From positions 1 through 46,002 of the forward strand of contig CAMDPX010000028.1 in NCBI GenBank assembly GCA_945905295.1: 46,002 nucleotides of DNA, read 5' to 3'. This document shows positions 17,657-27,400 of the stretch, one piece after another; the first letter of the stretch is position 1, and every line of letters begins with the position of its first letter. The notes under the pieces were generated by a model, which made no database searches, was not told where the DNA came from, and saw only the letters and a list, made by a program, of their open reading frames with translations. Made by a program: the position numbers and the translations under genes. Source of the DNA: Planctomyces sp. SH-PL62 (lineage in GTDB: Bacteria > Planctomycetota > Planctomycetia > Planctomycetales > Planctomycetaceae).

Positions 17657-17754
17657 GGGGTCAGGCACCGCAAAATTCAAAATTGGCGGGACGGAGCTTA
17701 TTCGGCTCACCAAACTTTCTCCCGCCAATTTTGAATTTTGCGGTGCCTGACCCC
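17657..17754. repeat. 35-bp perfect inverted repeat (GGGGTCAGGCACC type)
   Basis: Perfect arms at 17657-17691 and 17720-17754 around a 28-nt spacer. Each arm starts GGGGTCAGGCACCGC and continues through an AT-rich AAATTCAAAATT core. It sits between the esterase relic and the nucleotidyltransferase cassette, upstream of the ROCO gene. Confidence 0.9.
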
Positions 17755-17757
17755 GGT

Positions 17758-17940
17758 CTATTGCAGTTGTTGGAGGATCGCCTGGAACTCGCTCGATGGA
17801 GGTTGCTGGAGACGAGATTGAGTTCGCTTCAGCGATTCACGAATGGAACTGGTGGTGACTCCGCCAAAGGCTTGGGCGATGACTTCGTGGGTTTGATGGA
17901 GTTTCTCGAACGCCAGCCAAATCGCGGCATCGCGCGGCAT
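17758..17940 (-). CDS. Small hypothetical protein downstream of nucleotidyltransferase
   Basis: 60 aa, beginning MPRDAAIWLAFEKLHQTHEV and ending in a Gln/Leu helix. It lies in the same frame as the nucleotidyltransferase, only 15 nt after its stop, and no good ribosome site was seen, so it could be translated by coupling or represent a separated C-terminal extension. It ends 4 nt from the 35-bp inverted repeat. Amphipathic helical content suggests a real peptide, but I recognise no family. Confidence 0.45.
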   Translation of the reverse strand: MPRDAAIWLAFEKLHQTHEVIAQAFGGVTTSSIRESLKRTQSRLQQPPSSEFQAILQQLQ

Positions 17941-17955
17941 TGGAGGATTCTTCAG

Positions 17956-18549
17956 TCATGGCGATTGGGATGGATCGAATTCGCTATCCAAGCTGCTCAG
18001 GTTGGGCAACTCGCGACAGAGCTGATTCAACAGTTCGAGCGTTCCGTGTGCCGTCGTCCAAAGATGGATGTAGTCCCAATCGAGCCTCTTCCAGCAAACG
18101 GCCAAGACATTCTGGGCATCATCGAGATCCTTGCGTCGCCCCCATCTCAGCTTCTGAATGACGACATCCTCTCCGGTGGGAATCCACGCTTCTCGGTTGA
18201 TGTCGCCAATCAGCTTCCGAACTCGGCGAGCAAATCGGGACTGGTGATGTGAGTCATCGGTCAACCGGAAGAATTCGATTTCAAACCGCGTCGGCAAGTA
18301 AGTGACGACGTTTCTCACCGAGTGAGTAATCGTCTCGAAACGCATTTGGGGATCGAGACGAAAGTCAGTGCCCAGCCGGTCGACAATCTTTCGCAAGTCT
18401 CCGCTGGCCAGATTCACGACAAAGTCCGCGTCGTTCGTCGTTCGGGGAATCGCATAGGCGTTGCTCGAAAACGCGCCGACAAGCATGTAGGGAATTGCCA
18501 ACCCTTCCAGTGCTTCGACGACTGCGGCCGTGGCTTGCAAGCTATTCAT
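17956..18549 (-). CDS. AbiEii/MNT-like nucleotidyltransferase
   Basis: 197 aa. The motif LVGAFSSNAYAIPRTTNDAD is the nucleotidyltransferase signature of small MNT/AbiEii-type proteins: a G-rich loop followed by R-x-T-x-D-A-D carrying the metal-binding acidic residues. The ATG overlaps the stop of the upstream 91-aa gene, showing translational coupling. Such pairs can act as toxin-antitoxin or phage-defence modules, but this subfamily is common and uncharacterised, so a toxin role is inference. The whole cassette lies between two copies of the esterase 3' end and abuts an inverted repeat, consistent with acquisition. Confidence 0.75.
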   Translation of the reverse strand: MNSLQATAAVVEALEGLAIPYMLVGAFSSNAYAIPRTTNDADFVVNLASGDLRKIVDRLGTDFRLDPQMRFETITHSVRNVVTYLPTRFEIEFFRLTDDSHHQSRFARRVRKLIGDINREAWIPTGEDVVIQKLRWGRRKDLDDAQNVLAVCWKRLDWDYIHLWTTAHGTLELLNQLCRELPNLSSLDSEFDPSQSP

Positions 18550-18814
18550 CCAGCACCCCGGCGTCGCGATAGAGGTTGCCTTCGTCGAGCAGCCTGCGGA
18601 TTTTCAGTCGCCGAGTGACTTCGCGTTCGACCTGCTCAGCGGTGAAACTCGGATTGTCCGATCGGATCGCGGCCCGCATCTGCTGCATCCCTTCATCAAA
18701 GAGATGAGCGCCCGTCGCCAGCTTCTCCGACATCGGCGTCCGCCTCGCACGAGCGACCTTCGACAAGAAGATCGCATCCTGCAATGCCTTCGTTTGCGCA
18801 TCGACTTGTGGCAT
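18542..18814 (-). CDS. Conserved small helical protein paired with nucleotidyltransferase
   Basis: 90 aa from ATG at 18814 (MPQVDAQTKALQDAIFLSK), chosen over an upstream in-frame ATG at 18967 because AAGGGTG lies before it and the earlier sequence is Arg-rich and non-coding in character. The C-terminal half (LFDEGMQQMRAAIRSDNPSF then EVTRRLKIRRLLDEG) is helical and resembles small proteins often encoded immediately upstream of AbiEii-like nucleotidyltransferases. Stop and next start overlap. It is probably the binding partner or antitoxin (inference). Confidence 0.65.
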   Translation of the reverse strand: MPQVDAQTKALQDAIFLSKVARARRTPMSEKLATGAHLFDEGMQQMRAAIRSDNPSFTAEQVEREVTRRLKIRRLLDEGNLYRDAGVLDE

Positions 18815-18978
18815 GTGGATCACCCTTGATGTTGATCGTTGTGGAATCTCATCCCTTGCGTCATCGCTCAAGGTCACTCTCCGCCGAACACTCACACGGA
18901 TCGCCGCAAGTTTAGCGACCTTCCCCAACCGACGGCGAACGCGAATCGGCGAGCCGGGCTTATCCATGACCCCGGCGC

Positions 18979-21900
18979 TTATTCCTCAATCGGCACTTCG
19001 CAGAACGTCAGCGCGGCGAGGCCGTTCTTGCCGTAGAGCAGGTTGTCGGGATTCCAATTCGCGCTATCGAGATAGGTCACGGTCTTGGATTTCGCTGGTC
19101 CCTTCAACTTCAGGGTGATCTTGTTGGCGATCGCAGAGCCCGAAGCGACTGGCTTGGGTTCGCCGTCGAGGTGGAACTGACTCACCAGTGAGTCGGACCA
19201 GGCGATCGGTTGATCGAACTCCAGCACGAGTTCGTCCCGTTCCTGGTTGGCGAAGAGCGCTCGCTTTAGGTTCGGCGGTGTGATCGGTTGGTTGATCTTT
19301 CGATGATAGAGATCGAGTTCGATGAGCGGCTCGATCAGTCTCGCGAACTCGGCGTAACCGGCGGCGGGGAAGTGGCAGCCACCGGGTGGCTTGATGCCCA
19401 GCGTCGACATCACTCGCAAGTTCGAAAACAGATTTGGCAGCGTGCGTTGCACTTCACGCAGGCGATTGTCCGAACCGTTGATCCCCATCGAACAAGACTT
19501 CGGCCAGATTTGAAACACGTAATAGTTTTGGACGTTGGGAAAGTCCTGCTTCCACGACGCGGCGAGATCGACGAAGAACTGGCGATAGGTTTCGTAGCCA
19601 TAGCCGCCGGTCGGGCCGTCGGCTCCTTGATCGTTCTCGCCTTGATGCCAGAGGACGGCGCGGATGCCGTGAGTCAGCTTGGCTTGTTGGACTCGCCACA
19701 GCAGCCGGCCGTAGATGGTCGACACGTCGGTCGGGTCGAGCGGGTTGCGTTGATGCTGGTCGATCCGCGTGCCGCCGACCGCTCCGTTGATGAGGCAGAT
19801 CGGAATCTGGTGTTGCTCGGACAGGCGGCGTCCGAGTTCCATCCCCCAATAACCGATCTCCGACTTGCCGCCGGGACTGCGAGCTTCCGCATTGGCCCAC
19901 AGCTTCAATCGCGATCCGTTTGGATCGCCCGCCGTCGCTCCGAACGTGCGGACCCACTCGCTGGGGACGAGCGGATTCTCTTTGCCGAAGTCGGTCGCGA
20001 CGGCATTCGACTGACCGATGATGAGGAACGCATCGCCGCAGACGATGTTCTTCGCCGTGTGCAGAACAGTCTCTTTGTCGCCGGTCTTCGTGCCGAACTC
20101 GGTGCGATATTTTGTGAGTTGGGCCTTGAGCTTCACCGACAACGAATAACTTTTGTCACTTGGCGAGCCGGAGGGCGTTAGCCCCCGGACGTTTGGCGTT
20201 GTCCGAGGGCTAACGCCCTCCGGCTCGCCTGGTTTCGATTGGTTAATTTTTGGCGCAGGTTTCAGCGGACTCGTCTCAGTCGCAAAGAGTTTGTCGTCCG
20301 CGAAGACGCGCACGAAGACGGAGTCCGCTGCTTCGGTGAGCGTGCCGGCATAGACCAGCGTTCCTTCGCGCTTGCCGTCTCGGCCGGTTCCCTCGCGCGC
20401 GATGAACTGGTTGTCTTCCGGTTGTTCGTTCGCAGTGAGCGGTCGTGGAATCCATTCATCTTGGCTCGGAGGCGGTTCTTTCACGGCGATCGTGATCGAC
20501 TGAACGATCTTCGCGCCGCCGTTGTCGATCGCCGCTGTCACTTGCAGAGTGCCGCTCCCTTGAGCGCGTTTCAGGATCAGTTTGCCGGGTTCGATCTGCT
20601 TGATGACCGCGATGTCGTCGATGGTCCAACGGACGTTCAACGTCCCTGCCCCTTTGGCCTGCATCGCCGCGAGGTTCGTGATTTGCGGCACGACTTCGAT
20701 CGTCTGCCGTCCGTCCCAATTCTTGGGTGCGGCGAGCGTGAAGACCGGTTCGGGGATGTCGTCGCTGATCGTGATCTTGATCTCTTTGGATTTCACTCCG
20801 TTGGGGTAGATGGCTTTGACGGCCAGCGTTGCTGTGTCGCTCCGCGACTCCGAATCCGAGTTGCGGAGCAACTCGGCTACGTGGGGCACACGCCCGGCGT
20901 TGAACGTGTACGAGAACCGATCCGTGGCCACGACCGATTCGTGTCCGTCGCGTTTCAGAATCCACACGACCTTCTGAGCGCCGCCTGCTTTCGCTGACAC
21001 AGTCGTGCTCTGACCTTCTCCTACCACAAGCTGCTGCTGCGATACCGAGAACTCGTCCCCCGGCTGCACCAGCGGGCCGACCAGTGTTTGGTTTGGCTTC
21101 TGGTTCGCGTACTGCAGCTTGATCCAATCCGCCGAGCGAACGACTTGCGAGACGCGCACTTCGTCGAGGTCTCCCACGAAATCAAAATTGTTGTACCAGC
21201 CGCCGATCCACAGCCGAGCCGGCGTTCTGATGTTGAGCGTCGGGCCTTGCTTGAGATTGGTTCCTTCCAGCACGCCGTTGACATAGATCTTCGATTCCCC
21301 CTCGCGATAGGTGTGAACGACGTGCGTCCAATCGCCGAGCGGCACACGGCTCTCGCTCCCCACGTTGCCGCCGGAGAAGTAGCAGTCCATGCGGATGTGC
21401 GGCGGGCTGCGGAACTGCATCACGACTTTCCCTTGAGCTTGCTCGTTGCCCCAGGCGATGAGCGTCGTGTTCGGTCGCTCGGGACGGAACCAGGCTTCGG
21501 TACTGTGAGGGCTCGCGCCGGTCGGATAGTTCGCGATCTTCTCGCCGCCGAAGAGGCCCTTGCCGCCGGGAAGATGCCGAGCCGTTCCGATCATGCCTGC
21601 GGTCGGCGTCGTGCCGTTGTCGGTGCTGGTGAGCGTTCCGACTTCGTCCCGCGCGTCGTTGCTCATGTGCCAGACGCTGAGGTATCCGTTCGACTCATTG
21701 AAGACGGCTTTGCCAGCGGACTCGCTGCTCGCGTTCGGGTTTCCCCAATGCAGCTTGATCTCCTGCCGCGAGTTTCCCGTGATCTTGGGGACGCGCACCC
21801 AAACGCTCGCGACCCCCTTGTCCGCGTCCCAGTCCTCCACTTGATAAGCCAGCGGCTCACCGGTGCTCGACGAGAACCGCACGTCGTCGCCATTGGGTTT

Positions 21901-22791
21901 CGCCTGGCGGAAGTCGAAGAAGTCGCCGTGCAGTCTCACGAGTAACGGAAATCCTGCGATGGTCGCCTCGGCCGATAGATCGGCCCCCTCGGGCGTCGTC
22001 AGCAACCAGATCGAGCCGGAATGCTTCCAGTCCGGATCACTCGCCGCAGCCTTCACTGGCTTGTCATCTGCGGCGGCTGACCAGAGCGTTTTCAACAATG
22101 CGAACATCTCCGGATCGTGCTTCGCCAGTTGCTCGCGAGTGAACGGGAAGAAGTCGTTCGTGGAGAAGAACGCCTCGCTGCATTCGGCGAAGTACTCCAT
22201 CGGATTCGTGATGGCATAGGCGCGGACATTGGCCGAGCGTCCGTCGCCGAAGCGTTGCTCGACGCGATCGTACAGGCCGGCCGTTTTGGCTTTCTCGAAA
22301 GCGGCTTTGATCTCTGCGTTGCCGAAACCTTTGGGAAGGACTCGGTCGTGATACGCGTGAGCCAGTTCGTGCAGCGCGAAATTCGGCATCCGTTTTGTCT
22401 CACGCTCGAAGATGCGGACGTTGGTGAATTCAATCCCCTTCTCCATGGCCGGATCGCGTTTGTTCTCACGCAACCAACCGGCACCGGGGTGATACTCGGC
22501 GCGCGGCTGCACGTCGGGATATTCGGGAGAAAACCACAGCGGCACCTTCCGCAGTTCCGCGACCGCAGCGGCGGGAACAACGCGAGTGATCTCCTGAAGC
22601 TGAACCGTCAGCAGCTCCAAGGCGCGTCCGGTCGCCGCCTTGTCCTTCTCCAGTAACTCATCGCTGACGTGGACCGTCCAGCCTTCGAGGCTCTTCGTTT
22701 GACGTCCGGCAACGGCGACGGGGTCTGCCGACAGGAGGGCATTCATGTGGGCAAACAGCACGAGCCAAGCAGCGACCAAGTACGATTTCAT
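18979..22791 (-). CDS. Secreted metallopeptidase-like/LamG/SGNH (sialate O-acetylesterase-like) protein
   Basis: 1270 aa with signal peptide (MKSYLVAAWLVLFAHMNALL). Approximate order: N-terminal domain with zinc-binding HELAHAYH (142-149); DUF2341-like beta domain (264-365, FPLLVRLHGDFFDF); LamG (397-547); Ig/PKD-like region (about 590-800); and an SGNH esterase (919-1154) with block I IIGQSNAV, NGAVGGTRID and LWHQGENDQG, as in the carbohydrate acetyl-esterase/sialate O-acetylesterase group. The combination suggests attack on acetylated complex glycans or glycoproteins outside the cell. A hairpin repeat is translated at about 855-877 (GVSPRT...VRGLTPSGSP) between the Ig-like and esterase parts. 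The last 23 codons are duplicated at 17583-17653. Confidence 0.85.
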   Translation of the reverse strand: MKSYLVAAWLVLFAHMNALLSADPVAVAGRQTKSLEGWTVHVSDELLEKDKAATGRALELLTVQLQEITRVVPAAAVAELRKVPLWFSPEYPDVQPRAEYHPGAGWLRENKRDPAMEKGIEFTNVRIFERETKRMPNFALHELAHAYHDRVLPKGFGNAEIKAAFEKAKTAGLYDRVEQRFGDGRSANVRAYAITNPMEYFAECSEAFFSTNDFFPFTREQLAKHDPEMFALLKTLWSAAADDKPVKAAASDPDWKHSGSIWLLTTPEGADLSAEATIAGFPLLVRLHGDFFDFRQAKPNGDDVRFSSSTGEPLAYQVEDWDADKGVASVWVRVPKITGNSRQEIKLHWGNPNASSESAGKAVFNESNGYLSVWHMSNDARDEVGTLTSTDNGTTPTAGMIGTARHLPGGKGLFGGEKIANYPTGASPHSTEAWFRPERPNTTLIAWGNEQAQGKVVMQFRSPPHIRMDCYFSGGNVGSESRVPLGDWTHVVHTYREGESKIYVNGVLEGTNLKQGPTLNIRTPARLWIGGWYNNFDFVGDLDEVRVSQVVRSADWIKLQYANQKPNQTLVGPLVQPGDEFSVSQQQLVVGEGQSTTVSAKAGGAQKVVWILKRDGHESVVATDRFSYTFNAGRVPHVAELLRNSDSESRSDTATLAVKAIYPNGVKSKEIKITISDDIPEPVFTLAAPKNWDGRQTIEVVPQITNLAAMQAKGAGTLNVRWTIDDIAVIKQIEPGKLILKRAQGSGTLQVTAAIDNGGAKIVQSITIAVKEPPPSQDEWIPRPLTANEQPEDNQFIAREGTGRDGKREGTLVYAGTLTEAADSVFVRVFADDKLFATETSPLKPAPKINQSKPGEPEGVSPRTTPNVRGLTPSGSPSDKSYSLSVKLKAQLTKYRTEFGTKTGDKETVLHTAKNIVCGDAFLIIGQSNAVATDFGKENPLVPSEWVRTFGATAGDPNGSRLKLWANAEARSPGGKSEIGYWGMELGRRLSEQHQIPICLINGAVGGTRIDQHQRNPLDPTDVSTIYGRLLWRVQQAKLTHGIRAVLWHQGENDQGADGPTGGYGYETYRQFFVDLAASWKQDFPNVQNYYVFQIWPKSCSMGINGSDNRLREVQRTLPNLFSNLRVMSTLGIKPPGGCHFPAAGYAEFARLIEPLIELDLYHRKINQPITPPNLKRALFANQERDELVLEFDQPIAWSDSLVSQFHLDGEPKPVASGSAIANKITLKLKGPAKSKTVTYLDSANWNPDNLLYGKNGLAALTFCEVPIEE
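20162..20229. repeat. REPIN-like doublet, GGCGAGC head, in CDS
   Basis: 29-nt inverted arms at 20162-20190 and 20201-20229 with one mismatch. Each arm has head GGCGAGC and a self-folding GGAGGGC / GCCCCC stem around loop GTTA. Translated in frame. The same family occurs at 36902-36980. Confidence 0.85.
20856..20880 (-). repeat. Solitary GTAG hairpin repeat in CDS
   Basis: Read on the - strand, GTAG is followed by stem CCGAGTTGC / GCAACTCGG with a TCC loop. It is translated within VAELLRNSDSESRSD. Unlike most others it has no inverted partner nearby. Confidence 0.65.
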
Positions 22792-22892
22792 GGTGCGATT
22801 TCCAAGGGAGATGATGCTTCAATAGTTCCAATCACATCCGCCGAAACGCGCTCGCGGCCGGTTTGTCTGTCACCGGGGCGAGCGCCGCGCGG

Positions 22893-24365
22893 TCACGCCA
22901 AAATATCGTGGATGACATGGCCATGCACGTCGGTCAGGCGGCGGGCGATGCCGTTGTGATAGAAGCTGAGCTGCTCGTGATCGAGGCCCAGCAGATGCAA
23001 CGCCGTCGCGTGCAGGTCGTAGCTGTAGCTGGGATTCTCGGCCGCATGCCAGCCGAGGTCGTCGCTGGTGCCGTAACTGCTGCCACCCTTGATGCCCCCT
23101 CCGGCGAGCCACGCGGTGAAGACGCCGGGGTTGTGATCGCGTCCCTTTTGCGAGCCTTGCATGAACGGCTGCCGGCCGAACTCGGACGTGCAGATGATGA
23201 GTGTCGAATCGAGCAGCCCGCGTTGCTTCAAATCGGCGATGAGCGCGCTGGCTCCCGTGTCGAGCACTCGGCCCCAGTAGCCGTGATCGCGGACGATGTC
23301 TTCGTGACTGTCCCAATTCGGGCGAATCTTCTTCGACGACGTGTTCTCCGCGCCGCAAAAGATCTGGACGAATCGGACACCCCGCTCGACCAACCGTCGC
23401 GCGAGCAGGCACTGTCGCCCGAACGGCCCGACGTCGGGATCGTCGAGTTCATAAGGCTTGAGCGTTGCCGCACTCTCGCTCGACAGATCGACCGCTTCGG
23501 GAGCACTCATCTGCAATCGCGCGGCCAACTCGTAGGCCGCGATGCGAGCTTCCAGCAACGAATCCCCTCGCCGATCCGCATGAGCAACGTTGAGCGTTCG
23601 CAAGAACTCGCGGCCGTCTCGTTCCGAGTCCGGTGACACGGATCGATTTGCTGGCGGAAAGAGGTCCGCAATAGGAGGCCGCTCGGTGGACGTCTCGATG
23701 ACGGTTCCTTGATGCACGGCTGGAAGAAACCCCGCCGCCCAATTCGCCAATCCGCCCGGAGGCAGCCCGCGCGTGTCGGGCAACACGACGAACGCCGGCA
23801 AGTTTTCGCTCTCGCTGCCCAGTCCGTAGGTGACCCACGCACCCATGCTCGGAAAGCCGGGCCGAATGAACCCGCTGTTGGCCATGAACATCGCCGGTCC
23901 ATGCAACGCTGACTTGCTCTGCATTGAGTGAATGAACGCCATCTCATCGACGTGACTCGCGAGTCTCGGAAACAGATCGCTCAACCAGCGACCGCACTCG
24001 CCGTGCTGACGGAACTTCCAAAAACTCTTGGCGTAGTTGCCGCCGACTCCGGCAAACGTCTGCTTTCCCAACTCCGCATCAAACGCTTCGCCATGCCGCC
24101 GCTCCAGCTCTGGCCGGTAATCCCAGGTGTCGACGTGACTCAAACCTCCAGGGCAAAAAATCTGCACGACGTTAGTCGCCTTCGCGGCGAAGTGAGCCTT
24201 CCGATTCGCCAGCGGGTTCTTCGACGACATCTTGTCGGCTGAGAGCAACTGATCGTTGTGCAGCATCGCCGCGAGTGCGACGCCACCAATTCCGCCAGCG
24301 GCGTCCCAGAGGAATTGACGACGGGAGCGCGGAACAAATCGTCGATCAAGAACTTCCTGAAACAT
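22893..24365 (-). CDS. DUF1501 family secreted protein
   Basis: 490 aa from ATG at 24365 (MFQEVLDRRFVPRSRRQFLW), preceded by GGGAG. Longer in-frame starts run into the hairpin repeat at 24389-24463 and are rejected. Twin-arginine signal SRRQFLWDAAGG, family blocks FCPGGLSHVDTWDYRPELE and CTSEFGRQPF, and the usual C-terminal DLHATALHLLGLDHEQL. It lies just downstream of a PSD1 cytochrome gene, the standard planctomycete pair. Probable Tat-exported periplasmic protein; the enzymatic activity of the family is not known. Confidence 0.9.
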   Translation of the reverse strand: MFQEVLDRRFVPRSRRQFLWDAAGGIGGVALAAMLHNDQLLSADKMSSKNPLANRKAHFAAKATNVVQIFCPGGLSHVDTWDYRPELERRHGEAFDAELGKQTFAGVGGNYAKSFWKFRQHGECGRWLSDLFPRLASHVDEMAFIHSMQSKSALHGPAMFMANSGFIRPGFPSMGAWVTYGLGSESENLPAFVVLPDTRGLPPGGLANWAAGFLPAVHQGTVIETSTERPPIADLFPPANRSVSPDSERDGREFLRTLNVAHADRRGDSLLEARIAAYELAARLQMSAPEAVDLSSESAATLKPYELDDPDVGPFGRQCLLARRLVERGVRFVQIFCGAENTSSKKIRPNWDSHEDIVRDHGYWGRVLDTGASALIADLKQRGLLDSTLIICTSEFGRQPFMQGSQKGRDHNPGVFTAWLAGGGIKGGSSYGTSDDLGWHAAENPSYSYDLHATALHLLGLDHEQLSFYHNGIARRLTDVHGHVIHDILA

Positions 24366-24388
24366 GAACTCACACTCCCACCTGAAGT

Positions 24389-24463
24389 CTCTTTTTTCTG
24401 TCCCCATTTTTCTGTCAGCTTCCGTCAAGCGACTGACAGAAAAATGGGGACAGAAAAAAAGAG
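24389..24463. repeat. Inverted repeat, CTGTCCCC type, between PSD1 and DUF1501 genes
   Basis: Arms at 24389-24418 and 24433-24463 are complementary except for one extra base in a T/A run. The core is CTGTCCCCATTTTTCTGTCAG on the left arm's last 21 bases less one. It lies in the 132-bp gap between the two genes, so it could attenuate or process their shared transcript. Confidence 0.85.
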
Positions 24464-24497
24464 GCTCAAGTCGATCGGCCCCACTCGTCTTTCGGCA

Positions 24498-27400
24498 TCA
24501 ATCCACATACACGAATTCGTTGGCATTCAGAAGCATTCTGCAGAGTTGGTTCAAGCCACGACTTCGCAGCAGTGTCATAGCCGCGGCGGCTTCCATTGGT
24601 GCTGGCTGGCGACCGAAGGCGAGTTGGAATGTGCGAGTCACTTGCGCGACCGGGTCTGTTCCCGCATCGGCCTTCACTCGGCTGGCGAAGTAGCCGCTTT
24701 GGCGCAACATGAAATCGTTGTTGAGCAACGTTAGCGATTGCAGCGCGGTGGTCGTCGTGTTGCGAGCAGGGACCAAGTTCGCGGGACTCGGACAATCGAG
24801 CGTTGTCATGAATTGGTGAGTCGTTGTCCGCACAGCAAAACGATAGACACTGCGTCGCCACAGGTCGGGCGAGTCGGGCGTGATGTAGCGATAGACTGGG
24901 GCGTATTCCTCTTGGTACTCGAAGTCGCGATAGCCGGGGCCGAACATCGTGGCGTTGAGCTTGCCGCTCACGGAGAGGACCGAGTCTCGCAAGGACTCGG
25001 CATCCAACCGGCGCGGGTTCATTCGCCAGAGGAGGCGGTTGTTGGCGTCGATGGCGAGGGCTTGCTGGGAGGGCGAGGCTCCCGCCGAGCCGGTGTTCTT
25101 GGCGGCGCGACTGCCGAACGGCTCGGCGGGAGCCTCGCCCTCCCGTCGCGGGGCATTGTACGACACGGATTGCTGCCGATACGCGGCACTCGTGCAGATC
25201 AGGCGATGGATGGCTTTCAGCGACCAGCGCTGTGCGAGCAACTCATCGGCCAGCCAATCAAGCAACTCTGGATGCGATGGCAGACCACCGCCGAGTCCGA
25301 AGTCGCTGGGTGTTTCCACGAGGCCGGCACCGAAGTGGTAATGCCACAGCCGATTCACAATGACTCGGCGAGTCAGCGGATTCGCGGGGGAGGTGATCCA
25401 ATCGGCGAGTGCTTTGCGACGGTCTCCATCGGAGGACTGCGACGTGCCGAGCTCCGGCTTTAGACCGCTGACGCACGACAGCGACGTTGGCGAAACCTCA
25501 TCGGCCGGTTGTTCGGGGTCGCCACGTTTCAGCAGCTTCACCGGCGGCGGAGTTTCGGTGATCACGGCATAGACTTTCGTCGGCATGGGAAACGCCGCGA
25601 GTTCCTTCTCCAACACTGCACGACGTTGTTGCAGTCGCGCAATCTCAGCTTTGTCGGCTTCAGACATTGCGGGGGGCTGAGCGGCGGCCAGCCACGGATC
25701 GGCGAAACAAATCTGGTCGTGCCCGATGCCGTTGCCACCGTCGGTGGACATCAGCGTGAGAAACCGCGCGGTGGCTGGAAGCATCACTTCGACCGCGAGG
25801 CCGCCATCGTCTCGGCCGATGTTTTTCTGGTTGGCCTTCAGTTCGCCATCGACGTACACGAAGTAGCTCGCGCCGTTCTTCGGCGTTTGACCGAAGTACC
25901 CGGCGGTCGCGGTGAACTTCATTTCTGCGGAGGCACCCGCTTCGCGCGTTGCCCGTGCTTGAATAGGCGAGCGGGGCGGCGTTAGCCCCCCGGTTGTTTC
26001 GATTTCCGGTGAAGACCGGGGGGCTGACGCCGCCCCGCTCGCCGAAGCGTCCGCGTTGAATGACGCTCGGATTGCGGCGAGATCGAAGGTGATCGCGGCG
26101 TTGGCGTGCAGCGACAGCAGTGTGTGACCATCGGCCGCGTAATCGACGCCGTCGAGCTTCGTCGAGAAGTGCGAGTTGACCGGTCCGAAGCGGATCGCAT
26201 CCCACGCTTGTCCCGAAGTGCGTGGCGGCTTCATCACCTTCAGGCCGGTCGATGTGATCTGCGTTCCTTCTGGCGAGAGATCGGGGATGACGACCCCATC
26301 CACGAACTTCACGGTCGAGCGGGCAAACACATTCGGCTTCGCTCCTTCGAGGAACCCGCGCTTGGGTGCATGAGGCTGACCGGTGACTAGGTCAATCCCC
26401 TCGCCCAGCTTGCCGGTGCCGAGTCCATCGCCGCCCCCCACGATGTCTGCCAGATCGAATTGCCGGCCGCTGAGCTTCGCCTGTTCGATGCGGACCTGTT
26501 GCAGTTCGGCGTTCAACGCTTGCTTGCGAGCGGCGAGGTCTCGGACCTCGGCCGCGCTGACGTCACGCTCGCCGCGCTTCACTCCCGCGAAGACGGCCGA
26601 CAGACCGTAATACTCGCGCTGCGAAATCGGATCGAGCTTGTGGTCATGACACCGAGCACAATTGATCGTGACTCCGCAAGCCGCCGTCATCACCTGCGTC
26701 AGCATGTCGTCGAGATCGTCCGCGCGAGCCAATCGCTTCAGCACCGGACTGGGAGTCTCCGCCTGCCCGACGAAATCCCACGGACCCGCCGCGAGAAATC
26801 CGGTGGCGATGACGGCCTCGGGATCGTCGGGCCGCAGCACGTCGCCGGCGATTTGGTCTCGCAAGAAGTCGTTGTATGGCTTGTCGGCGTTGAGCGCCCG
26901 AATCACCCAGTCGCGATAACGCCACGCGTTGTCGCGCCGCTGGTCACGCTCAAAGCCATGCGTGTCGGCGTAATGAGCGATGTCCAACCAATGCCGCGCC
27001 CACCGCTCGCCGTAATGCGGCGAATCGAGCAACCGATCGACGAGTTTTTCGTAAGCCTGCGGATCGGGATCGCTCGCAAATGCTTCGACCTCTTCCGGCG
27101 TCGGCGGCAGTCCGAGCAAATCGAACGTCAGCCGCCGAATCAGCGTTCGCCGATCGGCCTCTGGCGACATCGTCAATTCTTTCGCGATGAGCTTTGCTTT
27201 GAGAAACGCATCAATCGGATGTTCGTGACTTGGCGGCGTCACTCGTTTGATCGGCTGCCACGCCCAATGCTCGCGGCGCTTGTCATTCGCCGCCGCTCGA
27301 TCCGCATCCGATTCCGGCCAGACCGCTCCCGCATCAATCCACGCTTTCAGCGCCACAAGTTGCTCGGGCGTGAGCGGCTTCCCGTTCGGAGGCATCCGCT

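Noticed and set aside
17657-17754. Insertion sequence with 35-bp terminal repeats
   Set aside because: Only 28 nt separate the arms and no transposase is encoded; at most it is a non-autonomous element.
22893-24428. DUF1501 start at 24428
   Set aside because: The additional N-terminal codons come from the hairpin repeat at 24389-24463; ATG at 24365 has its own ribosome site.
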